DNA of 64,000 nt from Lunularia cruciata. Its lineage: Eukaryota > Streptophyta > Marchantiopsida > Lunulariales > Lunulariaceae. The notes under the pieces were generated by a model. That model saw nothing but the letters and a program-made list of their open reading frames with translations. It searched no databases and was not told the DNA's origin. The first letter of the stretch is position 1. Every line of letters begins with the position of its first letter. A program made the position numbers and the translations under genes. Below are positions 44,100 to 56,402 of the stretch, in pieces. The stretch covers positions 51,040,333 to 51,104,332 of the forward strand of contig OX419756.1 in NCBI GenBank assembly GCA_948567375.1, in the 5' to 3' direction.

Positions 44100-46116
44100 T
44101 TGGTTGGTATTGGCACTTGGTGGTGCTTGGTTGGTGTTGGCACTTGTTGGTGTTTGGTTAGTGTAAGCACTTGGTGGGGTACTTGCTATTGCAGTTTGCG
44201 GTTGCGGTTGTGGTTGCTTTGTCACGACGGAGTTCTTTGGGATTCTAGAGGAGATAGCCCTATAGTACGCAATGGGTTTACTCGGAGTGGCGCTCGATAT
44301 CAGCTTGTATCTCAGGTCCCTATGAGGGAGGAGATTGACTCTGAGTTGGAGTTTGACACAAGAGTTGATCCAGTTGAGAGTGCACTTGTCGTGTCTCCAC
44401 CATTGTTGTGGGACATGGACTAGATTTATGGGGCCTCTAAAGGCTCTAGGTGTTACTCTGGTATAGTGGGTACCATTGAGTTGGATGACCTCATCTAGGA
44501 GTTTGTAGTTGGCATGATATGCAACAGATGCGGAACTTGACTTTGTTCACACGTTTCATGGCATGGAAGGGGTTGTTTCAACATTTGGAGGGTCCACATA
44601 ATATGCAACACATGCGGAACTTGACTTTGTTCACACGTTTCATGGCATGGAAGGCGTTGTTTCAACATTTGGAGGGTCCACCGATGGATGAATACCATGA
44701 GTTCAAGAGAGCTCATTTGGAGGAGATTGAGTTATGGGTACAATATTGGTCTTTGAACTATACCTTTATCACTTCAAGCTTCATTGCCAAGAGTAGATTG
44801 GTTGTACCCACGAGTTCTAGCTCAAGTAGTGTTGGTGGAGCCAGTGGAGGTGCACAAGTTGGAGATAGTGTTACTACAAGTGGATGTACCACTACAGGAG
44901 GTGGTGTGGTATCAGAGTTTAACTTCATGGTGAAGTTCTTCCATTCTTTGAGGCAGAACTACAAGGGAGTGCAGACTAACAAGTTGAGAAGCTTGCAGCA
45001 ATTCTAGTGGAAGGCTGGAGAGAGCCTATATGAGGCATACACTTGCATGAAGCGGCTGATCAGTTTCACTCAGGGAGTTACTGAGGCCTAGGCAGTCCAA
45101 TTTTGGTATGGGATACTAGACAAGGAGTTTCTACGTAGGGTTTCTGATGCTACGTTGTTATAGGCTACTTTGCCTACTTTGGCAGTGGTCTTTGGTTTGG
45201 CTGAGCATATTGAGCTCAACATGGTGGAGAAGAGAGTGGTGCATTTGAATTTGGTAGGGAGACCTCATCCATAGTTGTTACTTCTTCTAGAGTGCAGCAG
45301 AATGCACCACGCCTAGTTGGTTTTTGAGGACAAGGTGGACAGCCTAGATCCTATGGAGCAAGTGGAGTGCCTAGTGGAGTTAGACCCTTACCTTCATTTT
45401 TGGGTCAGCAACATCCAGTGAGTAGTGGTGTTGCTTGTTGGACTTGTGGTGGATCTCACCATCGGAGAGAGTATACTTAAGGTAGTCAACCTGATACCTT
45501 GGGTGCATCACAACCAACATAGAGGTAGTGCGAGCATTACCACAAATTTGGTCGCACTAGTGACCGGTGCTTTGACCTACACCTGGAGTTACGGAGTGGT
45601 AGGGCTGCTATGGTAGGTAGTAGAGGAGCTCTAGTTCATGGAGGAGGAGGTAGTAGAGGTGGTGGTAGAGGATCTACACCTAGTAGAGGTGTAGTACCTA
45701 CCCTTACTTTTGATCTAAATATAGCTACTTGGATTGAGTAGTTGGAGTAAAGATTGGCTAGTATGGTTATTGCTCAAAGGAGATCAGATTTGGGTGTTGA
45801 GGCTTCCTCCTCATATGCTGGTGATAAAGATGCTTTGGACTTCATGTGCGGAGCAACACAGGTGGATGCATTTGCAATAGTGACTAGGAGTGTAGTACGT
45901 GCTCCAGAGCCTAAAGGAGCATCAGTGGAGTTGGACCCACAAAGAGGAGAGGTTGGGAGATAGGTCAGCCTCCCGCAGTCTTTCACGCTATCTGAGGCAT
46001 TGTAGACAACATCCATGGTTCCTAGATGTCCTAGTGCAGGTGTGGTAGGTGGTGATGGAATACATGATAGACTACATGCTAGTCAGCCACTTGCTACTAC
46101 ATAGATTGAGTCTAGC
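44100..46116 (+). pseudogene. gag of G1c
   Basis: Same architecture as G1b gag. An in-frame 84-bp duplication lies at 44519-44686 (ATGCAACAGATGCGG at 44519, ATGCAACACATGCGG at 44603), doubling the LFTRFMAWK-LFQHLEGP segment. The first knuckle keeps CWTCGG but is broken after it, and the second is damaged (CEHYHKFGRTSDRC, Cys and His lost). Many TAG stops, several at places where G1b has CAG. Confidence 0.85.
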
Positions 46117-46800
46117 ATGATGTTGGGGGCAGCTCAGCTGATTATGCGGTGCCCTTTTTTTTTAGCCAATGACTTGTTTACATTGGGAGTTGACCCTACC
46201 CCAGTGTTTGGGTTGGCTGCCATGCTTTGTGAGAGTATGGATGATGCGGTTCCTACTACTAGAGTAGAGGTGGTTGATAGTGGAACTGACTTGGTTGAGG
46301 AGCATAGGATCCATTCAGCGACCAATGGTTTATGGCAGGCAACAGCGGCTAGACTGGAGGAGTTGTCAGCTAGACCGGCCTTTGAGAGTGCACGGTTCAC
46401 ACCTGGTGTTTTCCTATTGGATAACCAAAGGGGGATTTTCTGTTTGGTGGGACCTTTAGGAAAGGTCTATACACCATAGAGAGTCTTGTTAGACTCTAGT
46501 GTGCAGCCGCTTATGTTGGGGAAGGGTGCAGTAGTCGGTCTAGAGTTACGGAAGACCAATGTAGAGAGGTGTCCATTTCAAATCCAAATATCCTTAGGTG
46601 GTGGTTCAATACAATACATCACACGTGGGGAGCTTGTTGTCCAGGTTCAGCCTAGTCATCTGACTGATAGCTTGGTAGTGAGAGCTCAAGCTATTGTGAC
46701 AATAGCTGAGTCATATGATGTGCTAGTTGGGGGAGTGGTGTTATACCCCATGGGTTTCAGTATTGACTATTGAGAGGAGACAATCTCCTATAGACCAAGT
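46117..46800 (+). pseudogene. Linker and aspartic protease of G1c
   Basis: One frame carries the gag-protease linker (FTLGVDPTPVFGLAAMLCES) and the protease with only one stop before the end, showing that gag and pol were a single frame in this family. The active-site triplet is D-S-S (VLLDSSVQPLMLGK), a likely inactivating change, and YDVLVG is intact near 46716. Confidence 0.85.
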
Positions 46801-47169
46801 TGGCAATCTGGTGAGGGATAGGTATGTCGCCTACCAATACGCTTCATTAGTGGTAATCTTGGCTCCCTATAGTCTGGGACCATGGCAATATCAGTTTTAG
46901 CTTTTAGTGGTGCAGTTACTTGGCCTGGTGACTTGTTGGATGGGAACGCCCATGCAGAAGATACTCCAATACCAAAGGAGATCACTCAGATTTGGAGTAC
47001 AAGTGGGATTGTTCCATCCACCTTGGATGTTCTATTGTGGAGTTCAAAGGAGGTGTTACAATAGTGTGTAGATCAATTGGTGCAATAGGCTTGGAGTGGA
47101 GCCTTTGTACCATCAACAAGTGAGTGTGAGAAGTTGATTACTTTGACACCTGTGGATACCACACTCATT

Positions 47170-48110
47170 GCTTGGTAGTATCCAATAGAGGGGATATTTC
47201 TATTGGAGTTGTTTGGTGGGATTAGCACCAGACTAGCTATGGTATTACAAGAGGGTATACAAGTACAAAGGTACTTGTATGTAGAGAGAGAGAGATGAGA
47301 CTGCTAGGCAAGTCTCTCTACATCATGTGGCACACTTGGCATATCAGTATCCGGAGTTATTACCAATGTCAACAGTTAGAGGTTACCAGAAGGTCCTACC
47401 AAGAGACATTTCTTTAGTGGGGGCGCATGATCTAGAGAGACATGGGCCTATTCACTTGGTGATTTCTGGATGGCCATGTCAAGGATATACACGTTCAAGC
47501 TGAGGTTTGGGTCTTCAAGATCCTCATTTGGGTGTGTTTTGGGAGATGTTACGGATACTACAACATCTCTAGGTTCATCAGTCCATTTCTCTAGCTTACT
47601 TTTCAGAGAACGTTCCTTTGATGGGTGATTCTTGTACTAGAGTGATGGCAATTACACATTAGGTCCATTCTTGGATGGGACATGTTGTATTGTTAGATAC
47701 AGCTAGAGTGGGATCACGGGCTCATTGTCTTCATCTTTGGTGGAGGAACCTCTTACCCATAGAGGATTTATAGCGTACTCATGATGGGATTCAGCGACTT
47801 GACCACATCCTTGTTGATGATATCTTGGATGTTGGGTGTCAGTCTCAAATAGTGGTAGTGGCTGATAGGTTACCTATGATAGTGGTGAACCTAGTTGGAT
47901 AGCCTAGAGCCACATTTCCCACACATGAGTTTCTAAGCTCTCATGATTTTTGAGAGGGAGGACTTGGACTTGTTTGGGACTCACAATTATAGTAGTTGGT
48001 AGAGCTCAACATTGATAAGAGAGAGCGGGCGATGGGTTTTCACACTGATATTACTATTGTTCTAGTTGTGTTAGAGGCATCTAGGTGTCAGGTCAGGCTA
48101 TGGACCTGAA
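47170..48110 (+). pseudogene. DNMT3-like methyltransferase domain of G1c
   Basis: Second copy of the domain, at the same place between protease and RT. Motif I LLELFGGIST (FGG at 47212-47220); a GAGAGA run near 47285 adds bases and shifts the frame after YLYVE; motif IV GWPCQG is complete here (47471-47485), giving the Gln that G1b has lost; ENVPLMGD; VLLDTARVGSRAH with LWWRNLL; ERAMGF. More frame damage than G1b toward the end. The two copies complement each other's lesions, which confirms an ancestral intact domain. Confidence 0.85.
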
Positions 48111-48578
48111 CTGTTTGACCTGGATTATGAGCCTTGGCTTGGTAGAGCAGCGTAGGATGTGCTTGATAGGCATCACTACTCGGATGCTTGTGAGCCTTGT
48201 GCCTATCAAGACAATTCAGGCATATGATGGGGGCGATGGACCAAGTGGACATGCTTTTCTGAGGACACAACTAGTAGCTACTAGGGAGAGTGGTCTACTT
48301 GGAGTCCATCCAAATGAGCAAGCGCTACTTGGATTACACCCTTTGTCCACTTGGGATGCAACTAGAGGACAAGTGGAGCTTGCAACCAGAGTGGAGGGAG
48401 TTTTTCACACAAAGGTTGGGACCTCTAATGGTTGGGGGCACGACATTATCACTCCCAAGGGCCTATGTAGCAGCCAATCAGTACGTCTTCCACTCCTACA
48501 ACAGTTATAGACGATACTTGGGAGCCAAAGCTTGGACCTAAGCTTACTGGAGAGGAAAGATGGAGGGTTTGGAGGTTC

Positions 48579-49490
48579 TTGAGGAGCCACACGAGTTTTT
48601 TTGCCTTCAGTATGAAGGATTTTGGTGCTCTGAAGGGACCTAGTATACAAATTGAGCTGACTAGCAATGCACTAGTTTTCAAACATCCTTATCGATATGG
48701 TGATATGGAGAGGACATTGATTAAGAGCCGGAGTAGTGACCTTTTTGAGGATGGTTTGGAAGAGATTTCACTTGGAGAGTATGCATCATTGATAGTGATG
48801 CCAACCAAGAAGGATATGCATGGCAACTACACAAATAGATGGATGTGTGGAGATTACCGTCCTATCAACCAATAGACCAGGGCTGATTGGTATGCCATGC
48901 ATACACCAAAGGAGATTTTTGATGCAATTAGGCATGCAAAGGTCTTCAGTACTTTGGATCTTTGAGCGGGATATCATCATTTGCCAATCAGGGAGGACGA
49001 TAAGTCCAAGACAACATTTTAGGCTTTTGATCCTAACGGCAAGGATGTGTTATATTAGTGGAGGTTCTTCTTGTTTGGGTTAAAGAACACTCTTGCTGAG
49101 TTCCAAAGGGTCATGGATAGGATCCTAGCTGGATTGGATTTTGCTCGGTGTTATATTGATGACATTTTGGTCTATAGCACTACTATGGAGGAGCATGAGA
49201 GATAATTGTTGGAGGTGTTTGAGAGGTTGAGATCTCATGCCCTCAAATTACATCTTGGGAAGTGTAGGTTCTTCCACAAGAAGGTTGAGTATTTAGGTCA
49301 CACTATCTACCCTGGAGGACTTGGTGTTCAACAGACCAAGGTGGAGGCTATTGCATGTATTCCTCGGTCTACGGATGTGAGCAGAGTGCGAGCATTTCTT
49401 GGGTTTGCAAACTTCTATCACCACTATGTTAGAGGATCTAGTGCCATTGCCAAGGCCTTGACGAAGCTGACCAAGCTTACATAGGAGTGG
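48579..49490 (+). pseudogene. Reverse transcriptase of G1c
   Basis: SSDLFEDGLEEISLGEYAS, MCGDYRPINQ, STLDL-stop-AGYHH (CGA to TGA as in G1b), FQRVMDRILAGLDFARCYID with YIDD at 49152-49163, then FFHKKVEYLGHTIYPGGLGV and VRAFLGFANFYHHYV. Interrupted by several stops. Confidence 0.9.
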
Positions 49491-49499
49491 TGTTGGGAA

Positions 49500-50060
49500 G
49501 ATGAGCAAGAGAGAGCTTTTGTAGAGCTCATAGAGAGGTTTACATCTGCTCCTATTTTGAGGAGATCGATCAGAGGACGACCATTTTAGGTTCATACTGA
49601 TTGGAGTATGTTGGGGCTTGGAGCGGTGCTCACCGAGCATGATAATGAGGGGAAGGAGTTTGTGGTGGCCTATACTAGTCACTCTAACAATTCAGCAAAG
49701 GCAAAGTATAGTTCATATGACGGAGAGTGCTTGGCAGTAGTTTGGGTCGTAATACATTTTTGATGTTACCTATTTGGTCACCCCTTCACTCTAATCACTG
49801 ATCATCAGCCGCTGAAGTGGTTGATGGAGTTTGACAAGCTTTCATGGAAGCTTGCACGATGAGCTCTGATTTTACAAGAGTATGATTTCACGGTTGTTCA
49901 CAAACCTAGAGTGGTGAACCGTGATGCAGATAGGTTGAGTAGAAACCCATGTCCCAGCCAGTAGGATCAAACTGGAGCACATTTGCATGGTGAGACAGAT
50001 GAGTAGATGGTGCCAGGTTGGCATGCATCTGTCTTTCTTTGTATACTTTTTGAGGCTTTG
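49500..50060 (+). pseudogene. RNase H of G1c
   Basis: HTDWSMLGLGAVLTEHDNEG, KAKYSSYDGECLAVVW, then DHQPLKWLMEFDKLS and RVVNRDADRLSRNP. Same shared stop as in G1b before CYLFG. Frame otherwise recognisable. Confidence 0.85.
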
Positions 50061-50099
50061 GTGGTATCTCTCTCATCGCATATAGGAGGAGTTATTCAT

Positions 50100-50412
50100 A
50101 GATCCAGAGAGTGAAGATATTGGTACAGTTTAGCAAGACATTTATGATGATGTCTTAGTGATAGACTATCTTTGCACTGGTGTTGTGGGTGGCACAGTTG
50201 GGGCCAAGGAGAAATATCGTGTTCTTCAGCAAGCTAGACTATTTGGATTGGAGCACAAACACCTTTTGCATGTATGGGAGGGTGGTAGAGTGCGAGTAGT
50301 ACCACTTTTATCTCAAAGACCATAGTTGGTCCATCATGCTCATGAGGAGCTAGGACATTTTGGAATAAAGCATACATACAGCTTACTCCAGAGTCATTAT
50401 TGGTGGCACGGT
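50100..50412 (+). pseudogene. Integrase of G1c, N-terminal piece
   Basis: VGGTVGAKEKYRVLQQAR and then HHAHEELGHFGIKHTYS with the two zinc-domain His, ending at HYWWHG where X is inserted. Confidence 0.85.
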
Positions 50413-51063
50413 GTCGTACTTTTCTTTTCTCTCTTTGGGAACACGTAGGGTGACTAGCTATGTAGACTACAGATCAGAGGCTAGAGGTAAACCCGTAATG
50501 ACTTGACTGTACACACGTTGTTGTCGGGAAAATAATCTACATGTAGTATTGGTGCCATTTGGTGTGAGTTTCATGTTATTGAACTCAAGGGTTTATGTTA
50601 TGGTGAAATGGTAGTTGTTTGTGTTCCTGTAAGCTCAAGGATTTTCTCTTGTATTGAGGGAGTGAAAGAGAGAGATGGAACTGATAGGCAGGAATACTCT
50701 TTGGGAAGTGGCAAAGAAGGAATTAACAGAGAGGTATCAAAGAACAAAGCGTCAAGGATAGGACATGAAATGTGAGAGGGTTTTGAAGATCAACAAAAGA
50801 AGAAACGACAGGAAAAATAAAATAGTTTTTTTTTTGGATAAGACAACAATCGAGGGGACGAAGAGTGCCAAGGAGGAAGTAATAGAACACAAGAGAATGT
50901 TGAAAAGTAATCGAAGGAGGACTGGACAGAAAACAAGAGGAGGTTGGAGATAAATCGAAAGGAAAGCATAGAAGGAGAAATAGGAAGGTGTAGTAGAGAG
51001 AAATAGGAATCAAAGGGTTTGGTGGTGACAGGAGAAATAATTGAAAGAGAGTTTAGCAGCAAC

Positions 51064-52375
51064 AAGGGAAATGACAGATTTTTAGAGAGAGAAGTTTGCA
51101 GGAATTTTTGAGAGAAACAGAGGGCTTTTTCGGGAAATGACAATAGGGTTCTTTCGGGAAATGCCAAAGGAGTTTTCAAAGGAGAAGTTTGCAGGATTTT
51201 TGAGAGGAAGATGCAGAGCTGACAATAGGGTTTTGGGAAAAGGATAGAGGAGTTTTTGAGAGAGAAGTTTGCAGGAATTTTTGAGAGAAACATAGTGCTT
51301 TTGGGAAATGCCGGAGGAGTTTTCGAAGGAGAAGTTTGGAGAGAAATGAAGGGCTGACAGTGGAACTTTGTGAGGTAACAAAGAGTTCAGTTTCAAGGCA
51401 GCAATGTTTTCATGAAGTTGATGGGAAATGACAGGAGGAGTCTCAAGAGAAAGATGAAGGGCTGACAGTGGAATTTTGTGAGGAGGAGTTTTGAGAGAAA
51501 GATGAAGGGCTGATAGTGGAATTTCATGAGGAGGAGTTTCGAGAGAAAGATGAAGGGCTGATAGTGGAATTTAGTGAGTAGGGTTTATTTTGGGAAATGC
51601 TAGAGGAGTTTTTGAAGGAGAATTAGCAGGAGTTTTGAGAGAAAGATGAAGGGCTGAACAGAGGGTTTTTCAGGAAATGATAGAGTTTTTGAAGGAAAAG
51701 TTTGCGGGAGTTGAATTCTTACAGAGTGAATTATTGAAAGATGAAGGGCTGAACAGAGGGCTTTTCGGGAAATGACTGAGGAGTTTTCAAAGGAGAAGTT
51801 TGGAGGATTTTTGAGAGAAAGATGAAGGGCTGAACAAAGCTTTTTTTGGGAAATGACAGAATTTTTGAAGGAGAAGTTTGCAGGAGTTGAATTCTTACAG
51901 AGTGAATTATCAAAAGAGGAAGGGCTGACAGTAGTGTTTTTTGGGAAATGACAGAGTTTTTTGAAGGAGAAGTTTGCAGGAGTTGATTTCTTACAGAGTG
52001 AATTATTGAGAAAAAGATGAAGGGCTGATAGTAGGGCTTTTCGGGAAATGACAGAGGAGTTTTGCAAAGGAGAGGTTTGCAGGAGTTTTGAGAGAAAGAT
52101 GAAGGGCTGAACAGAGGGCTTTTTGGGAAATAACAGTGGAGTTTCAAAGAAGAAGTTTGCAGGAGTTTTTGAGAGAAAGATGAAGGGCTGACAGTAGGGC
52201 TTTTGGGAAATGACAGAAGAGTTTTGGAAGGAGAAGTTTGCAGGAGTTTTTGAGAGAAAGATGAAGGGCTGACAGTGGAATTTCGTGAAGTAACAAAGAG
52301 TTCTTTTTCAAAGCAGCAATGTTTTCCAGGAGTTGATGGGTGGACAAAAGGAGTTTCAGGAGAAACAAAGGGCTA
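51064..52375. repeat. GA-rich tandem array, units of about 81-99 bp
   Basis: AAGATGAAGGGCTGA recurs at 51451, 51499, 51547, 51643, 51738, 51819, 51914 (variant), 52013, 52096, 52177 and 52258, so spacings are 48, 81-83 and 95-99. Each unit also carries GGGAAATGACAG and GGAGAAGTTTGCAGG. Earlier diverged units start at about 51064. Long open frames on the minus strand across it are a by-product of its CT-rich complement. Confidence 0.9.
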
Positions 52376-55104
52376 AGAATTGTAAGGATTAGGATGTAAA
52401 ACTTGCTTAGTTCTCCTCCTTTGTGTACATGCTTTGCCATTGAAGATTTTATTTGGTCATTGTATTGTTTGAAGTTGCTTAGGTTTCCCTCGAAAATTTA
52501 TAACTGCAAGGCTTGGGATTACGATAAATATATATACTTCCTTGATGAATGTGAATCCTTAGTCCGTGAATAGTATAAATGAGAGGACTCCAGTCTTGGA
52601 GCTCTCAGTCTTAGTCGAGCCGCATTTCCAAGACATGTCACTGACCTGATCATGATTATCAGAACCTGGCCATAGACTGTGATTCGTTAGAGGAATTACA
52701 TCACAGCCCATTGAGCACAACTTAACAGGACAGAACTTTAACATTGGCAATGAAGCTTGAAGAATACAATCGCGCCAATGAAGCCAATCCATGAAGCCAT
52801 TAACCATGAGCCTACATTTAGAAAGATCGGTAGCAAGCTGCTCTAGCAAGAAGGATTACCAACCGGGCAAGTAGAGAGAGCATCTGATTACAAAGGGCAT
52901 TGAACAGTTGAAAAGCCTAGCAGTCTGAGTGCAAGCAGCCATGTGCATGGCGCACTCCCAAGACCAACCAATCCCCACGACAACGTGTGACCCTATTGCC
53001 GGAACCCTCCTTTCTCATAACTAATATTCTTGCTATCGGGACGGGTAGTACTGGGCAACCTGACCTGTCATCATAAAACGCACTCCTGGTCTACTGGTCA
53101 TCACTTCCAACATAACAAAGGAAAAATACACAACACTCATAGAAGGAAATAATCTAAGCGCAACGCCCGCACACCAATCCAAGCCAACCGGGCGTATAAA
53201 CAGGCATACAAGCACAGAGAGGATCAAATCACAAGAATAAGGCAACAACTCTCTGTATTTTGTATCAGGTAAGAGTTTCATAGCCTTCTTGCTCTGTCAT
53301 AAAGCTCATTTCAACCTGTAATCCAAGCCTCCTCCCATCCGTACTTCAAACCTCAACAAATTTCTACTCCATGTGGGGATTTTTTATGTCTTTTTGATTG
53401 GGAAAACTCTGCACAACTCATATGAAGATAACTATTTCTGTATAGCTTGGATTCAAGTGATCTAGAATGCAATGGAAAGCCTGTGAGATAAGCCTTTCAA
53501 TGATATAAAAAAAACTTCAATCAGATTACTACAACTCTCTTTGAAAGCTGTCAAAGTTGGCCAAGTTCTTTGCAACTTCACCCTAATTTCAAAATCCTCT
53601 TTTTAGGGTTTGCTCCTGGTTCTTGGCAGATTTTCCCCAGATTTCTGATTTAGAAATACAATTGATCCTCAAAAACACTTTGGCAACCTTGAACTCTCAA
53701 TCATAGTCACAAGATAGGAGAATTGATATCAATCAAGATGAAAGATAAAATTGCTCTACCGAGCTTATGACAGTATTTTTAGTAGTATATTTTGCATCAG
53801 ATCTCACTCTTCACAAATCCAAAACCAACCAAATTTTTTACAATAGCTGTTTAGGTTCTTGTCTAAACTCCTACGAATTTTGGTAGCCTAATCCAACACC
53901 AATCCCTAGATGTGGATCAATTCCTCAGCTAGACTAACTTGTGAGCTCTACAGACCCAGGTATACTTGATCCAAGACCCTGATTTCTCTGTTTAAATAAT
54001 TCACATAAACCCTTTACACAAAGATGCAAATTCTATCTGCTAACAACTTTGGAAATTTTCATAAGGAAATTCAAACCACAACTTGGGAAGTGACCAAAAA
54101 TCCAAACCTGATCATTAGCTCTTCTCCAACACCTTACATCCCATAAGCTTCAACTTCAATCAATTAGATCTAATTTGAGATGGACCCAACATTGGAATTT
54201 ATTGCACTCAGTACTGTGAGTAGTTTGTCTTCTCTCCAATCCCATTGACAGATAGTGAGAAGGTCTCAAGAAGGTTACTCAATTGAATACTTTATGCTCC
54301 TGTATATAAATTTAACCCCCCTCACCTCAATTGATCATATACCTCTCATACTTAGCTCAAATTGTGTGATTTCTATCTTCAGATTTTAGCCTATCATCTC
54401 CTCTTTCTAACCATGTCATTTTTTCCCCAAATGGCCTCCCTCAACTCCTCCAATGGTCAAAAAACTCCAGCCTTCTCTCTTGGGACCCAATCCCTTGCAC
54501 ATTTGTCCTTTAGTCTTTTTACTTTTTGACAAATGGACCCCACAACTCCACCTTGAAGCTTATGAATGAAAATTTAGGCATTCCCCAACTATAGAAGGAC
54601 ATATTCTGTCAAGTCCCAGAAATTTTCATAAGTAAGCACCAAAAGGATGATAGGATCCGGGTTTCCCATCACCGACTCCATAAATACCACCCCGTAACGT
54701 GCTACCAACCAGTCCCATAAGTTGTCACAATGTAGAATCTGAAGCCTGATGAGAAAAGGAGTTGGGAGTGGCAGAGCAAGAGCATGGGACATTTCCTCTT
54801 GAATGCTTCCTCCAATGCTCTAACACTTGCTCTCTACTAAAACTCTCACTCCCAATGTCCTTCTCCCCTTGAGACTCTCCAAATTAATACGCCCCCGTCT
54901 CTCCACTCACCCTCATCTTTATTCATCAGAGCCCTCAAACATGATAAGATTGTAACCCAAGTGGCCAATCACATACATGTACATAGATGGCTCACATGGC
55001 AACATCTCATCCATCGGATACTGTATACAACCTACCCCACTAACATGGAGATAAACTATGATAAGTCACTTTTTATGGCCCACGCAAACCACAACATGAT
55101 AGCT
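52376..55104. other. Rest of insert X: no gene seen
   Basis: Mixed composition. Short frames only, such as 52559-52849 and 53033-53281 on the minus strand, with no motif and no second copy in the window. Confidence 0.4.
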
Positions 55105-56040
55105 GTATGCAGACCGAGGTACAGCAATTTGTTGCCAAATGTGCGGTTTCTGACCGAGTAAGAGCATCATTCAATGCTCCTACATCACAATTACACCCAT
55201 TACCTATCATGGGATTGGGTCACCGTTGGAGTTTGGACTTTGCTGGACCTTTACCGTTGATTGTGAGACATCATCGGTATGTTTTAGTGATGGTAGAGCA
55301 CTTCTCCAAGTAGATTGAGTTGGTGGCACTTCCTAACAAGTCTAGTGAAGGGACAACTTACTTGTTCTTGGATCGAGTTCTTAGTCATTTTAGTGCACCA
55401 ATTGAGGTTTTGACTGATCAAGGTACAGAGCTCTTTGGAGAGTTTTAGGTCTTGTGTGACAAGGCTTTGATTGATCACCATACTACCTCTTGAGATCATC
55501 CTGAGGCAGAATGGCTTAGCAGAGAGAGTGGTTTAGATAGTGAAGAGAGGATTGTGAAAGTATGGTTTGCAAAGGCCACTTGGGAGATTGGGATCTCCAA
55601 TTACCTTGGTTGGCCATGGGCTATCGGTTCAGCCGGCAAGCCTCCTTAGCATCCTTCTCTCCATACTTTCTACTCTATGGACAAGATCCACATTTACCTA
55701 CAGTGATTCATCAAGATGCTATTGTAGTCTTGGACTTGGATGACCCAAATGTATGGATGAGTGCATGTTTTTAGCATGCATAGATCTTTTGGAGAGTGTT
55801 GCCGATGGCCTTTGAGAACTTGGCAATTGCTCAGCATAGAGATACTTTATGCTATGCTACCATTTGAGGAGGAGGTTATAGACTCTCAATCTGTCAATTT
55901 CATCCAAGAGACTATGTATATCTACAGTAGACAACACCGACGACACTTGATGTTTTGACAAGCCGCACTATCTTGAGTGTGTGTGAGGTTTTGCCATTTG
56001 GAGTCCTTGTGTTAGAAAGACATGATGGTGTTGTTTAGAA
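55105..56040 (+). pseudogene. Integrase of G1c, C-terminal piece
   Basis: MQTEVQQFVAKCAVSDRV (second Cys replaced by Ser), WSLDFAGPLPLIVRHHRYVL with the first Asp, VLTDQGTELF with the second Asp intact. The Glu region is frame-shifted near 55505. Then WLAMGYRFSRQASLASFSPY. W in SKWIE has become TAG. Confidence 0.88.
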
Positions 56041-56047
56041 GGATCAT

Positions 56048-56272
56048 GTGCGCAATTGTGTGCCATGCCACCTCCCAAACATTGATGGTACTATGGACCC
56101 AAGCTTGGCACTTGTACGTGCAGGCTTGAGGTGTATGTTATGTGGCTCTTCTAGTGGAGTTGCTACTATGTTGGTGTGTGATAGCTGTTTGAGAGGATGG
56201 CATATGGCATGTATGACTCCTCCCCTCATGGTGGTTCGTCATGGACAATGTTTATGTCCTATATGTACTTGA
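56048..56272 (+). pseudogene. C-terminal PHD finger of the G1c polyprotein
   Basis: Open from an ATG-bearing stretch to the natural TGA at 56270. All eight zinc ligands are present (CMLC at 56132, LVCDSC, GWHMAC, LCPIC ending 56266). The conserved Trp before the last pair is Cys here (GQCLCPIC). No stop inside the finger, so this copy is the cleaner proof that the module is real. Confidence 0.9.
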
Positions 56273-56350
56273 CCAATAGCTAGTTCATTCTTTATATGGT
56301 CTAGATTGCAGACAGGCAACTAATGATGGGGCTACATAGCACCCGGCCTC

Positions 56351-56402
56351 CAATAAGCCGCAATTGCCTTATTGGAATGGATTCTTTGCTCCTCAAACTT
56401 CT
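56351..56402. other. Junction of G1c and Nc
   Basis: About 50 bases matching neither family clearly. CTTCT at its right end equals the bases left of the G1c LTR, so it may be a filler formed when the G1c 3' end was lost. Confidence 0.4.

Larger units (their letters stand above)
50413..55104. mobile_element. X: 4.7-kb insert in the G1c integrase, class unknown
   Basis: Boundaries come from broken homology to G1b: left flank ends CACGGT, right flank resumes GTATGCAG, with only GT duplicated. No terminal repeats, no LTR pair and no recognised protein. It contains a poly-T tract (50824-50837), a 1.3-kb tandem array (51064-52375), and a stretch at 52950-53250 with short matches to the G1 leader (GGTCATCACTTCC, AATCACAAGAA). 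It may be a composite of more than one insertion. Confidence 0.6.
42833..56350 (+). mobile_element. G1c: second full gypsy element with methyltransferase and PHD finger, interrupted by X
   Basis: Same gene order as G1b from the LTR through the PHD finger. It is split inside the integrase at GGTGGCACGGT (50412), resuming at GTATGCAGACC (55105). Homology to G1b ends at about 56350 (CACCCGGCCTCC), before the purine tract and the 3' LTR, which are lost. About 47 bp of unclear origin follow before Nc resumes; CTTCT occurs on both sides (42828-42832, 56398-56402). Confidence 0.9.

Noticed and set aside
51064-52375. Regular repeats considered as a CRISPR array
   Set aside because: Units are contiguous and variable (48-99 bp), with no constant-repeat/unique-spacer pattern. 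The context is a plant nuclear retroelement nest.
51600-52440. Overlapping long open frames on the minus strand with repeated Phe/Ser/Leu-rich protein
   Set aside because: They read the CT-rich complement of a GA-rich tandem array. Frames change from unit to unit, and no composition or motif suggests selection.
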